DNA of 8,471 nucleotides from JAWWBN01 sp033720955 (lineage in GTDB: Bacteria; Acidobacteriota; Thermoanaerobaculia; Multivoradales; JAHEKO01). Location of the stretch: contig JAWWBN010000167.1 in assembly GCA_033720955.1 (NCBI GenBank), positions 1-8,471 of the forward strand, written 5' to 3'. Position 1 is the first letter of the stretch; the number at the start of each line of letters is the position of its first letter. The notes below the pieces were generated by a model that saw nothing but the letters and a program-made list of their open reading frames with translations, was not told the origin of the DNA and searched no databases. This document shows positions 1 to 5,403 of this stretch, piece by piece. The position numbers and the translations under genes were made by a program.

Positions 1-118
1 GCCCGCCGATGGACCAGGACTCGAGGACCGTGAGACGCGCCTCCAACCGGTCGAGACGCCGGGTCAGGTCCTCGATGCGCAGCTCGACGGCGCCGGCGCC
101 CGGCTCATCCGCGCTCAC
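1..118 (-). CDS. Partial coiled-coil protein, N-terminus only (runs off the left edge)
   Basis: Only the first 39 codons are visible. The GTG start at 118-116 is chosen because a strong Shine-Dalgarno AGGAGG (129-124) lies 5 nt upstream; the nearby ATG at 140-138 is in another frame and soon reaches a stop. The peptide opens with a short acidic, Gly/Ala/Pro-rich leader. A leucine/arginine-rich heptad-like stretch follows at about residues 11-34 (ELRIEDLTRRLDRLEARL), predicted as a coiled coil, ending in LESWSIGG. There is no signal peptide. N-terminal coiled coils like this occur in many unrelated proteins, including DUF2339 membrane proteins, and the visible part does not decide between them. 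The gene is divergent from ku. Its reality is likely because of the RBS and codon bias; its function is unknown. Confidence 0.6.
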   Translation of the reverse strand, partial: MSADEPGAGAVELRIEDLTRRLDRLEARLTVLESWSIGG

Positions 119-151
119 ACCGACCTCCTCGGTCCGACATGGAACACGGTC

Positions 152-157
152 AGGCTA
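152..157 (-). promoter_or_regulatory. Possible -10 element (TAGCCT) of the leftward gene
   Basis: TAGCCT on the minus strand lies 33 nt before the GTG start at 118 and fits the TANNNT pattern seen before other genes here. No convincing -35 box is visible. It overlaps the left arm of the inverted repeat at 155-163/188-196, so that repeat could act as an operator; this is inference. Confidence 0.3.
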
Positions 158-196
158 CCCCGCCCATCCCCCGAGCCGCACCGCGCCGCGGGGTAG
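155..196. repeat. Inverted repeat, 9-bp perfect arms, 24-nt spacer
   Basis: CTACCCCGC at 155-163 is the exact reverse complement of GCGGGGTAG at 188-196. It lies in the 189-bp spacer between two divergently transcribed genes, where a terminator is not expected. It could be a regulator binding site, an mRNA hairpin in a leader, or a chance product of the high GC content. Confidence 0.45.
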
Positions 197-200
197 GGCG

Positions 201-253
201 GGCTCCCGGGCCCCACCGGCGCCGGGGGCCCGGTCCCGGCCGCGCCGGGAGCC
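201..253. repeat. Nested GC-rich inverted repeats in the divergent spacer
   Basis: An outer pair, GGCTCCCGG (201-209) and CCGGGAGCC (245-253), is perfectly complementary. Inside it, GGGCCCC (208-214) can pair with GGGGCCC (225-231), and 216-225 is a 10-bp palindrome CCGGCGCCGG. The block sits upstream of the presumed ku promoter. The two stems share bases 208-209, so they are alternative rather than simultaneous at that edge. Its role is unknown. Confidence 0.45.
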
Positions 254-292
254 GCTTCTTCAATGATGATCGTGACTTAGGGGTTCCTGTGG

Positions 293-298
293 TATGCT
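293..298 (+). promoter_or_regulatory. Possible -10 element (TATGCT) of ku
   Basis: TATGCT ends 9 nt before the ku ATG, within a locally AT-richer stretch (about 255-298) that contrasts with the surrounding GC-rich DNA. A weak -35-like GTGACT lies at 272-277 with a 15-nt spacer, shorter than ideal. Transcription would start about 2-4 nt before the start codon, and no Shine-Dalgarno is present, so a leaderless mRNA is plausible. Confidence 0.45.
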
Positions 299-307
299 CG
301 GTCCGCT

Positions 308-1174
308 ATGCCTCCACGCCCAGTCGCCTCCGGCACCATCTCCTTCGGCCTCGTGGCCATCCCGGTGAAGCTCTACTCCACCGGGGGCGCCCAGAAGCCG
401 GTCTCCTTCAACATGGTCCACAAGAGCTGCGGCTCGCGGGTCAAGTACCGCTACTACTGTCCCACCGACGACGAGCTGGTGGAGCGGGACGAGCTGACCA
501 AGGGGTACGAGTTCGCCCGCGGCCAGTTCGTCCTGTTCTCCGACGAGGAGCTCAAGGCGTTGGAGCCGGAGCCCACCAACGCGGTCGAGATCTCCGAGTT
601 CGTGCCCCTCGACAAGGTGGACCCGATCTACTTCGAGAAGTCGTACTACCTGGGCCCCGACAAGGGGGGCGCCAAGCCCTACCGGCTGCTGGCGCAGACG
701 ATGCTCGACAGCGGGCGCGCCGCCCTGGGCCGCTACGCCGCGCGGGGCAAGGACTACCTGGTTCTCCTGAGGCCGTTCGAGAACGGTCTCATCATGCAGC
801 AGCTCCGCTACGCCGACGAGATCCGCGCCTTCTCCGAGGTGCCCATCGACGAGGCCGAGGTCAAGCCCCCGGAGCTCGAGCTGGCCAAGCAGCTCGTGGA
901 GCAGACGGCCAGCGAGGAGTTCCACCCGGAAAAGTACGAGGACGAGGTGCGGCAGCGGGTCTGGGAGCTGGTGGAGAAGAAGGTCCAGGGCGAGGAGATC
1001 GTCGCGGCGCCGCAGGAGGAGCCCAAGGCCCAGATCATCGACCTGATGGAGGCGCTCAAGAAGAGCCTCGGGGAGGCACCGGGCAAGCCCACCCAGCGAA
1101 AGCCGGCGAAGCGCTCGGCGCGGCAGCCGGCGGCGAAGAAGAAGGGCGCCGCCAAGAAGGCGAGCGGCAAGTAG
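308..1174 (+). CDS. ku: Non-homologous end-joining protein Ku
   Basis: This is the bacterial Ku homodimer protein, which encircles DNA double-strand ends and recruits a ligase (usually LigD) for end joining in the nucleoid. The 288-residue product shows the family hallmarks: GTISFGLVAIPVKLY near the N-terminus (9-23), the HKSCGSR...YYC segment (38-51), KGYEFARGQFVLFSDEEL (65-82), EFVPLDKVDPIYFEKSYYLGP (97-117), and LRYADEIR (166-173). The C-terminal helix AQIIDLMEALKKSL (241-254) matches the conserved Ku segment that precedes the tail. The last ~33 residues form a Lys/Arg-rich tail (about 12 basic residues), like the extended DNA-binding tails known in some Ku proteins. No Shine-Dalgarno precedes the ATG; a -10-like TATGCT lies just upstream. 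No ligD is in the window. A MerR-TPR gene follows 70 bp downstream on the same strand. The identification is secure. Confidence 0.97.
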   Translation: MPPRPVASGTISFGLVAIPVKLYSTGGAQKPVSFNMVHKSCGSRVKYRYYCPTDDELVERDELTKGYEFARGQFVLFSDEELKALEPEPTNAVEISEFVPLDKVDPIYFEKSYYLGPDKGGAKPYRLLAQTMLDSGRAALGRYAARGKDYLVLLRPFENGLIMQQLRYADEIRAFSEVPIDEAEVKPPELELAKQLVEQTASEEFHPEKYEDEVRQRVWELVEKKVQGEEIVAAPQEEPKAQIIDLMEALKKSLGEAPGKPTQRKPAKRSARQPAAKKKGAAKKASGK

Positions 1175-1244
1175 GGCGGCGGGACCGGCATGCGGACCGC
1201 GGACCCAGCCGAGCGCGCGGGCCGGGGGGCCCCGGAGGAGAACG

Positions 1245-2150
1245 ATGCAGGGCGTCCTGTCCTTCGAGGCTGAGATGACGAGGCCGGGGGAGGCCAGGGC
1301 GCCGATCCGCCTGGGCTACGCCGGCGCCGACGTCGCACGGCTGCTGGACCTGCCCGAGACCCGGCTGCGCTCGTGGGTGCGGTCGGGCTTCCTGAGCCCG
1401 GGCCGCGGCCCAGACGGCGAGCTCCGGTTCACCTTCCAGGACCTGGTGGTGCTGCGCGCGGCCCAGGAGCTCGAGGCGGCGGGCATTCCCCCCCGGCGGA
1501 TCCGACGGGCCCTGGGCCGGCTGGCCGAGCAGCTCCCCGGGGGGCGCTCGCTCGCGGCGGTGCGGATCGCCGCCGCGGGCAGCGAGATCGTGGTGCGCGA
1601 CGGCACCGAGACCTGGAACCCGGAGTCGGGTCAACGGGTCTTCGACTTCGCTGTGGCCGAGATCGCCGTGCGCGCGGCGCCGCTCGCCCACCGCGCCGCG
1701 GAGAGGGCCCGCGCCAGCGACGACCTGTCGGCGGAGCAGTGGTACGGGCTCGGTTGGGAGCTCGAGGCCACCGTGCCGGACGAGGCCGAGCGGGCCTACC
1801 GCAGGGCGCTCGAGCTGGACCCGGACCACGCCGACGCCCGTCTCAACCTGGGGCGCCTGGTCCACGCCTCGGGCCGTCTGGAAGAGGCCGAGGAGGCCTA
1901 CCTCGCGGCACTGGAGCTGCGCCCCGGCGACCCCACCGCGCTCTTCGACCTCGGGGTGGTCCGTCAGGACCGGGGGCGTCCCTGGGAGGCCATCGAGGCC
2001 TATCGCCAGGCCGTCGCTGCCGACCCCGGCTTCGCCGACGCCTACTTCAATCTGGCCTCGCTCTACGAGCGTCTGGGCAAGGAGCCGCTGGCCATCCAGA
2101 ACCTGCGCCGCTACCGCCGGCTCGTCGGCGGCCGCGGCAGGCGCGGGTAG
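1245..2150 (+). CDS. MerR-type DNA-binding domain fused to TPR repeats
   Basis: A 301-residue cytoplasmic protein. Residues about 21-93 form a MerR-like winged helix: DVARLLDLPETRLRSWVRSGFL for the helix-turn-helix, then a short wing and an AAQELEAAGIPPRRIRRAL helix. The long dimerisation helix and C-terminal effector domain of classical MerR regulators are absent. Residues about 104-135 form a small linker domain (EIVVRDGTETWNPESGQRVFDF). From about 161 to 290 come three to four TPR units, such as AERAYRRALELDPDHADARLNLG and EAIEAYRQAVAADPGFADAYFNLA, which usually mediate protein-protein contacts. The start is supported by GGAGGAG 4 nt upstream; an in-frame ATG at 1275 is an alternative. With ku 70 bp upstream and no clear promoter between, co-transcription is likely. 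A transcription-regulator role is inferred from the fold; the target is unknown. Confidence 0.88.
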   Translation: MQGVLSFEAEMTRPGEARAPIRLGYAGADVARLLDLPETRLRSWVRSGFLSPGRGPDGELRFTFQDLVVLRAAQELEAAGIPPRRIRRALGRLAEQLPGGRSLAAVRIAAAGSEIVVRDGTETWNPESGQRVFDFAVAEIAVRAAPLAHRAAERARASDDLSAEQWYGLGWELEATVPDEAERAYRRALELDPDHADARLNLGRLVHASGRLEEAEEAYLAALELRPGDPTALFDLGVVRQDRGRPWEAIEAYRQAVAADPGFADAYFNLASLYERLGKEPLAIQNLRRYRRLVGGRGRRG

Positions 2151-2197
2151 CGCTGCCCCGGCGCCGGCCGGGCCCGCGGGCGGGGCGCCGCTTCCGC

Positions 2198-2203
2198 TAA
2201 GAT
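2198..2203 (+). promoter_or_regulatory. Possible -10 element (TAAGAT) of serS
   Basis: TAAGAT lies 27 nt before the GTG start of serS in an otherwise very GC-rich spacer. It leaves room for a short leader carrying the GGAG ribosome binding site (2222-2225). No -35 resembling TTGACA is visible upstream. Confidence 0.4.
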
Positions 2204-2230
2204 CCCTCGCCGTCCGGGGAAGGAGAGACC

Positions 2231-3496
2231 GTGCTGTCGATCGAGAGCATCCGCACCCAGCGCGAGGCCGTGGCCGAGGCGCTCCGCAAGCGAATGGAGG
2301 AGGCGGAGGTCACCCGGCAGCTCGACGAGATCGCCGAGCTCGACGTGCGGCGGCGGTCGCTCATCCAGGAGGTCGAGGAGGCACGCGCCGAGCGCAAGCG
2401 ACGCTCGCGGGAGTACGGCGAGGCCATCCGGGCCGGGCGGGCTGTCGAGCGCCCCACCGATCTGCCCGACCCCGCCGAGGCGGAGGGACGGCTGCGAGAG
2501 GTCGAGGAGCGGTTGAACGATCTCCTTCGGGAGCTGCCGAACCTGCCCGCGGAGGACGTGGTGGCGGGCGGGAAGGAGGCCAACCGGGTGCTGCGCTCCT
2601 GGGGGGAGCCGCCGGAGCTGGCGGAGCCGATCCCCCACTGGGAGGTCGCCGAGCGGCTCGGTCTGGTGGACTTCGAGCGCGGCGTCGAGCTGGGCGGCTC
2701 CGGGTTCTGGATCTACACCGGGGCGGGAGCGCAGCTCGAGTGGGCCCTGCTGAACTTCTTCATCGCCGAGAACCTGCGGGCGGGCTACACCATGCTGCTG
2801 CCCCCCCACCTGGTGCTGCCGGCCGCGGGGGTGGCGGCGGGCCAGTTCCCCAAGTTCACCGAGGACGTCTACCACACCACCGAGCCCCGGGGCCTGTTCC
2901 TGATCCCCACCTCGGAGACCGCCATCGCGGGTGCCTACGCCGACGAGATCTTCGAGGCCGACGATCTGCCGGCGAAGCTCTTCGCCTTCACCCCCTGCTA
3001 CCGCCGCGAGAAGGCCGGGCCCCACTCGGACGAGCGGGGAACGGTGAGGGGCCACCAGTTCAACAAGGTGGAGATCTTCCAGTTCGTCGAGGCCGGGGAC
3101 GCGGCGGCGGCGCTGGAGGAGATGGTGACCCACGTGGAGGCGATGGTGGCCAAGCTGGAGCTCCACCACCGCACCTCGCTCCTGGCCGCCGGCGACGCGA
3201 GCGCCGCCATGCGCAAGACCCTCGACGTGGAGGTCTGGCTGCCCTCGGTGGGCGGCTACAAGGAGGTCTCCTCGGTCTCCTGGGCCGGCGACTACCAGGC
3301 TCGACGCGCCGCCATCCGCTACCGGCCGAGGGAGGGCAAAGGCACCCGCTTCGTCCACACCCTCAACGGCTCGGCGCTGGCCACGAGCCGGGTCTTTCCC
3401 GCGGTGCTCGAGCAGCATCAGCGGCCCGACGGCTCCGTGCGCGTGCCCGAGGCGCTCTGGCCCTACTCGTTCGGGCTGCGGGAGATCGGGCCCTAG
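2231..3496 (+). CDS. serS: Seryl-tRNA synthetase
   Basis: This class II synthetase charges tRNA-Ser and, where present, tRNA-Sec, with serine in the cytoplasm. The 421-residue length is typical. Residues 1-100 form the tRNA-binding antiparallel coiled coil, ending in the family sequence LRELPNLPAEDV (99-110). The RSWGEPPE and HWEVAERLGLVDFERG motifs follow. The catalytic core shows the T-x-E loop (PTSE, 226-229), motif 2 (TPCYRRE, 254-260, with Arg258), HQFNKVE (275-281, Glu281), DYQARRAAIRYR (354-365) and motif 3 (HTLNGSALATSR, 376-387). The start is GTG, with GGAG 5 nt upstream. Unusual points are the motif 2 loop (KAGPHSDERGTVRG), SSVSWAGD where most bacterial enzymes have an SSCSNC- or SSVSNT-type segment, and ALATSR instead of the common GLAVGR. 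All catalytic landmarks remain, so it is probably functional. Confidence 0.95.
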   Translation: MLSIESIRTQREAVAEALRKRMEEAEVTRQLDEIAELDVRRRSLIQEVEEARAERKRRSREYGEAIRAGRAVERPTDLPDPAEAEGRLREVEERLNDLLRELPNLPAEDVVAGGKEANRVLRSWGEPPELAEPIPHWEVAERLGLVDFERGVELGGSGFWIYTGAGAQLEWALLNFFIAENLRAGYTMLLPPHLVLPAAGVAAGQFPKFTEDVYHTTEPRGLFLIPTSETAIAGAYADEIFEADDLPAKLFAFTPCYRREKAGPHSDERGTVRGHQFNKVEIFQFVEAGDAAAALEEMVTHVEAMVAKLELHHRTSLLAAGDASAAMRKTLDVEVWLPSVGGYKEVSSVSWAGDYQARRAAIRYRPREGKGTRFVHTLNGSALATSRVFPAVLEQHQRPDGSVRVPEALWPYSFGLREIGP

Positions 3497-3502
3497 GCCC
3501 GA
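3486..3502. terminator. Hairpin over the serS stop codon, possible convergent terminator
   Basis: TCGGGCC (3486-3492) and GGCCCGA (3496-3502) form a perfect 7-bp stem around a 3-nt loop, overlapping the TAG stop of serS. The 43-bp space after it separates serS from the convergent gene ending at 3540 and holds a weaker GGGCC/GGCCC pair. There is no T-tract, so intrinsic termination is uncertain. Confidence 0.35.
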
Positions 3503-3539
3503 CGGCGCCTCGGGGCCTGCGCGGCGTACGGCCCGCCGC

Positions 3540-4295
3540 TCACTCGCGCGCCGGCAGCTCGATCCGCCGTTGGGGCTCGGGCTCTTCGTCCCGGAAGCGC
3601 ACCCGCACGGTGTAGTCGCCACCGTCCTCGAACCGGGTGGCGAGCCACGTCGCCACGAACCGCTCGGTCTGGCGGCGGCCGGTCTCGCGCACCAGGGGGA
3701 TGTTCTCCCGCGCGCGCCGCCGCGCCATCCACGTGATCCCCTGGCGCAGCCGCTCGATGGCGGTCTCGCTGTCGCGGAGGATGCTCCCCGCGCGCACCCG
3801 GTACTCGATCCGCGAGGCGTCCACCGCCGGCTCGTTGAAGCGGATCTCCGGCGCCACGACCTCGATCCGGTCGCCCGTGAGACGCATCTCCCACTCGGCG
3901 TCGAGGTCGAGGTAGTAGGTGGTGGTCACGGGGGCACGCGCCTCGACCACCAGGTCGGGCAGGTCGAGCTGGCCCCAGAAGATGCTCGCCTCGTCGGTAC
4001 GCTCGAAGACCTCGACCTGCTGGAGCTCGGCGAACTGGAGCCGGCTGACCCCCGAGACCCGGGTGGCGTAGCTGAGAAAGCTGGTGGTGACGGTGGAGGT
4101 GCGGAAGGCCTCGGCGACCTTGCGCAGGTCGGTCAGGACCTGGCGGCCGCCCTCCAGGGCGGCGCCGGGCGCCTGGCTGACCTTGTGGAAGACGTACAAC
4201 AGCGAGCCGGCGCCGATGGCCGTGACGGTCACCAGCGCCACGGCCAGCGGCCAGACGCCGCCGCGACGCGGGGGCGGGGTGTCCGCGGCGCTCAT
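3540..4295 (-). CDS. Single-pass membrane-anchored protein, DUF4230-like
   Basis: A 251-residue protein with a proline/arginine-rich cytoplasmic N-terminus (1-13), one transmembrane helix at about 14-36, and a long soluble part that should face the periplasm. The soluble part resembles DUF4230 proteins: a Thr-rich VTTSFLSYATRVSGVSRLQ stretch (69-87), a central beta-rich segment (DLPDLVVEARAPVTTTYYLDLD, about 111-132), VVAPEIRFNEPAVDASRIEY (146-165), then helices to RFVATWLATRF (212-222) and an acidic C-terminus. The DUF4230 assignment is from remembered pattern, not a search. It lies 27 bp downstream of the DUF3179 gene on the same strand, so the two may form an operon, although a -10-like TACGCT sits in the gap. 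The stop is TGA. Function unknown. Confidence 0.82.
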   Translation of the reverse strand: MSAADTPPPRRGGVWPLAVALVTVTAIGAGSLLYVFHKVSQAPGAALEGGRQVLTDLRKVAEAFRTSTVTTSFLSYATRVSGVSRLQFAELQQVEVFERTDEASIFWGQLDLPDLVVEARAPVTTTYYLDLDAEWEMRLTGDRIEVVAPEIRFNEPAVDASRIEYRVRAGSILRDSETAIERLRQGITWMARRRARENIPLVRETGRRQTERFVATWLATRFEDGGDYTVRVRFRDEEPEPQRRIELPARE

Positions 4296-4302
4296 GCCGG
4301 TG

Positions 4303-4308
4303 AGCGTA
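4303..4308 (-). promoter_or_regulatory. Possible -10 element (TACGCT) before the membrane protein gene
   Basis: TACGCT on the minus strand ends 7 nt before the ATG at 4295, and no Shine-Dalgarno is evident. If used, the transcript would be nearly leaderless. The alternative is that this gene is simply co-transcribed with the DUF3179 gene and the hexamer is chance. Confidence 0.25.
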
Positions 4309-4322
4309 GCAGGCGGCCGGAC

Positions 4323-5270
4323 TCAGGGGAGCAGGCGCGTGTCGCGATGGATCGCGGCCCAGCCGTACCAGAAGGTGTCGATCCCGGGCAGCGGCCGGAT
4401 GCCGTCGGCCCCGGCGCGGGCGGCGAGGAGGAGCTGGTCGGCCGTGCCGTCGACGTCGGGGTCCACCAGGTAGGCGCGGGTCGAGACGCGCAGCGACGCC
4501 TCCACGGGGCGGTGCACGAGCAGCCGGCGCCCGGCCTCGAGCGGGATCAGCCGCGCGCCGCGGGCCGCCGCGTGCGGCACCGCGTGGGCGCGGCCGCCCA
4601 GGAGGAAGGCGAAGACGGGCTCCTTGGGCGGCAGCCTGCGGTCGTCGATCTCGACACCCCGGAAGGTCTCCTGGTTGGCGAGGTAGTCGGCGTACGGGTC
4701 GCGCGGCTCGTGCTCGCGCCCGTCCACCGAGAGCACGAGGGTGTCCGGGTGGCGGGCCCGCCAATCGCCCCAGGTCGTCGTCTCGGATACCGGCAGCTCG
4801 ACCAGGTCGGCGCCCGCGAGGGGGCCGCCGATGGCGTCGGAGGAGATGATGGACCACCAACTGTCGGTCTCCCGGTCGCGCATCACCAGGGTGGCGTTCC
4901 AGAGGGCCCCCGAGGCCTCGAAGGTGAGCTCCCGGTCGTCGATGGTGCGGTCGTAGACTACGGCCGTGTTGGCCAGCGGTCACCAGACGGCCGCGTAGGC
5001 GCGCTCTCCGATCCGGTCGTTGACCACCTCGTGCCGGTTCAGCAGGTTCAGGCTGTAGGCGCGGGCCTGACCGGCGACCTCCACCCCGAGGACCCAGGCG
5101 TCCTCGGGAATCTCGGCGCGGTCGGCCGGAACGAGGCCCGGGTCGAAGACCGCCGCGAGGGCGCCGCGAGGGAGGAGCTGCTCGACCCCGGGCGGCGGCT
5201 CGTCGGCCGCCGCCGTTCCGGGGCCGAGGAGGAGGAGCAGCGGCAGCAGTCGAGCGGGGCGGATCCTCAT
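4323..5270 (-). CDS. Exported DUF3179 protein with in-frame UGA, candidate selenoprotein
   Basis: Read through one TGA (4982-4980), this frame gives a 315-residue DUF3179 protein; the biochemical role of the family is not established. The ATG at 5270 starts a signal peptide (MRIRPARLLP, a Leu5 core, cleavage near TAAA/D at about 22-23), so the product is exported. An in-frame ATG at 5342 would bury it. Family blocks lie on both sides of the TGA: QARAYSLNLLNRHEVVNDRIG (68-88) before; PLANTAVVYDR (98-108), MRDRETDSWW, GGPLAGADLVELP and WRARHPDTLVLS after; and DTFWYGWAAIHRDT near the end. Residue 97 aligns with the first Cys of the family CPLC-type motif; the second Cys is Ala here (UPLA). There is no frameshift, and 218 sense codons follow. 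A SECIS-like hairpin follows the TGA. Alternatives are a nonsense mutation or a sequencing error (TGC to TGA). A membrane protein gene follows 27 bp downstream. Confidence 0.82.
4948..4982 (-). promoter_or_regulatory. Candidate bacterial SECIS element
   Basis: Downstream of the UGA, the mRNA can fold as CGG-C-CGUA-GUC-UACG-A-CCG (4966-4948): three base pairs, one C-A mismatch, four base pairs and a GUC loop. The loop begins 21 nt after the UGA with G as its first base. Known bacterial SECIS elements have a short apical loop with a G at its start, placed about 16-37 nt from the UGA and inside the coding region. A competing hairpin (GGCC-AACAC-GGCC, 4974-4962) lies too close to the UGA. This was hand-folded only. 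Confidence 0.55.
4980..4982 (-). other. Recoded UGA, predicted selenocysteine (residue 97)
   Basis: The codon series GTC TGG TGA CCG CTG GCC reads V-W-U-P-L-A. The homologous DUF3179 position is the Cys of TYCPLC-type motifs, the usual Sec/Cys exchange. The base after TGA is C, as in the well-known fdhF Sec site. TGA is a true stop elsewhere in the window (efp), so this would be site-specific recoding. Confidence 0.7.
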
Positions 5271-5290
5271 GGCACCGAGTCTCTGGTTGC

Positions 5291-5296
5291 AGTCTA
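5291..5296 (-). promoter_or_regulatory. Possible -10 element (TAGACT) of the DUF3179 gene
   Basis: TAGACT on the minus strand ends 20 nt before the ATG at 5270, which supports that start over the ATG at 5342. No clear -35 or Shine-Dalgarno is visible. The opposing FHA gene promoter lies about 75 bp away in the same 133-bp divergent spacer. Confidence 0.35.
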
Positions 5297-5370
5297 CGGA
5301 CGGCCGTGGCGACAGGATTGGCTCCCGTCGTAGGAGCTCCACGATATCCCGCGGCCGCGGTGGAGTCGGG

Positions 5371-5376
5371 TATCAT
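5371..5376 (+). promoter_or_regulatory. Possible -10 element (TATCAT) of the FHA protein gene
   Basis: TATCAT lies 27 nt upstream of the ATG at 5404, with the AGGAGG ribosome binding site between them. This places transcription start inside the divergent spacer and argues against the longer in-frame start at 5269. No TTGACA-like -35 is seen. Confidence 0.4.
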
Positions 5377-5403
5377 GCCCGCCGGACCTCGAGGAGGATC
5401 GGG

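Noticed and set aside
139..1278. A 379-codon plus-strand frame overlapping ku
   Set aside because: Arg/Gly/Pro-rich out-of-frame shadow of ku; ku itself has full-length family homology.
2111..3622. A 503-codon open frame antisense to serS
   Set aside because: It mirrors serS codons; the composition is biased and it has no independent support.
4962..4974. GGCC-AACAC-GGCC hairpin as the SECIS
   Set aside because: Its loop starts only 9 nt after the UGA, closer than known bacterial SECIS elements, and its loop has no G at the start.
4980..4982. TGA as a simple nonsense mutation making DUF3179 a pseudogene
   Set aside because: Not excluded, but disfavoured: the TGA falls exactly at the conserved Cys, the downstream frame is undamaged, and a SECIS-like hairpin follows. 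A decaying gene would more likely show other lesions.
4980..4982. Alternative genetic code with TGA read as an amino acid everywhere
   Set aside because: efp ends with TGA exactly at the normal EF-P C-terminus, and no other gene here has an internal TGA.
3570..5333. A 587-codon open frame on the plus strand opposite the same genes
   Set aside because: It is antisense to the DUF3179 and membrane protein genes, has no ribosome binding site and no domain pattern.
5269..5403. Longer start for the FHA protein at 5269
   Set aside because: It would overlap the start of the divergent DUF3179 gene and the likely promoter; the ATG at 5404 has AGGAGG at good spacing.
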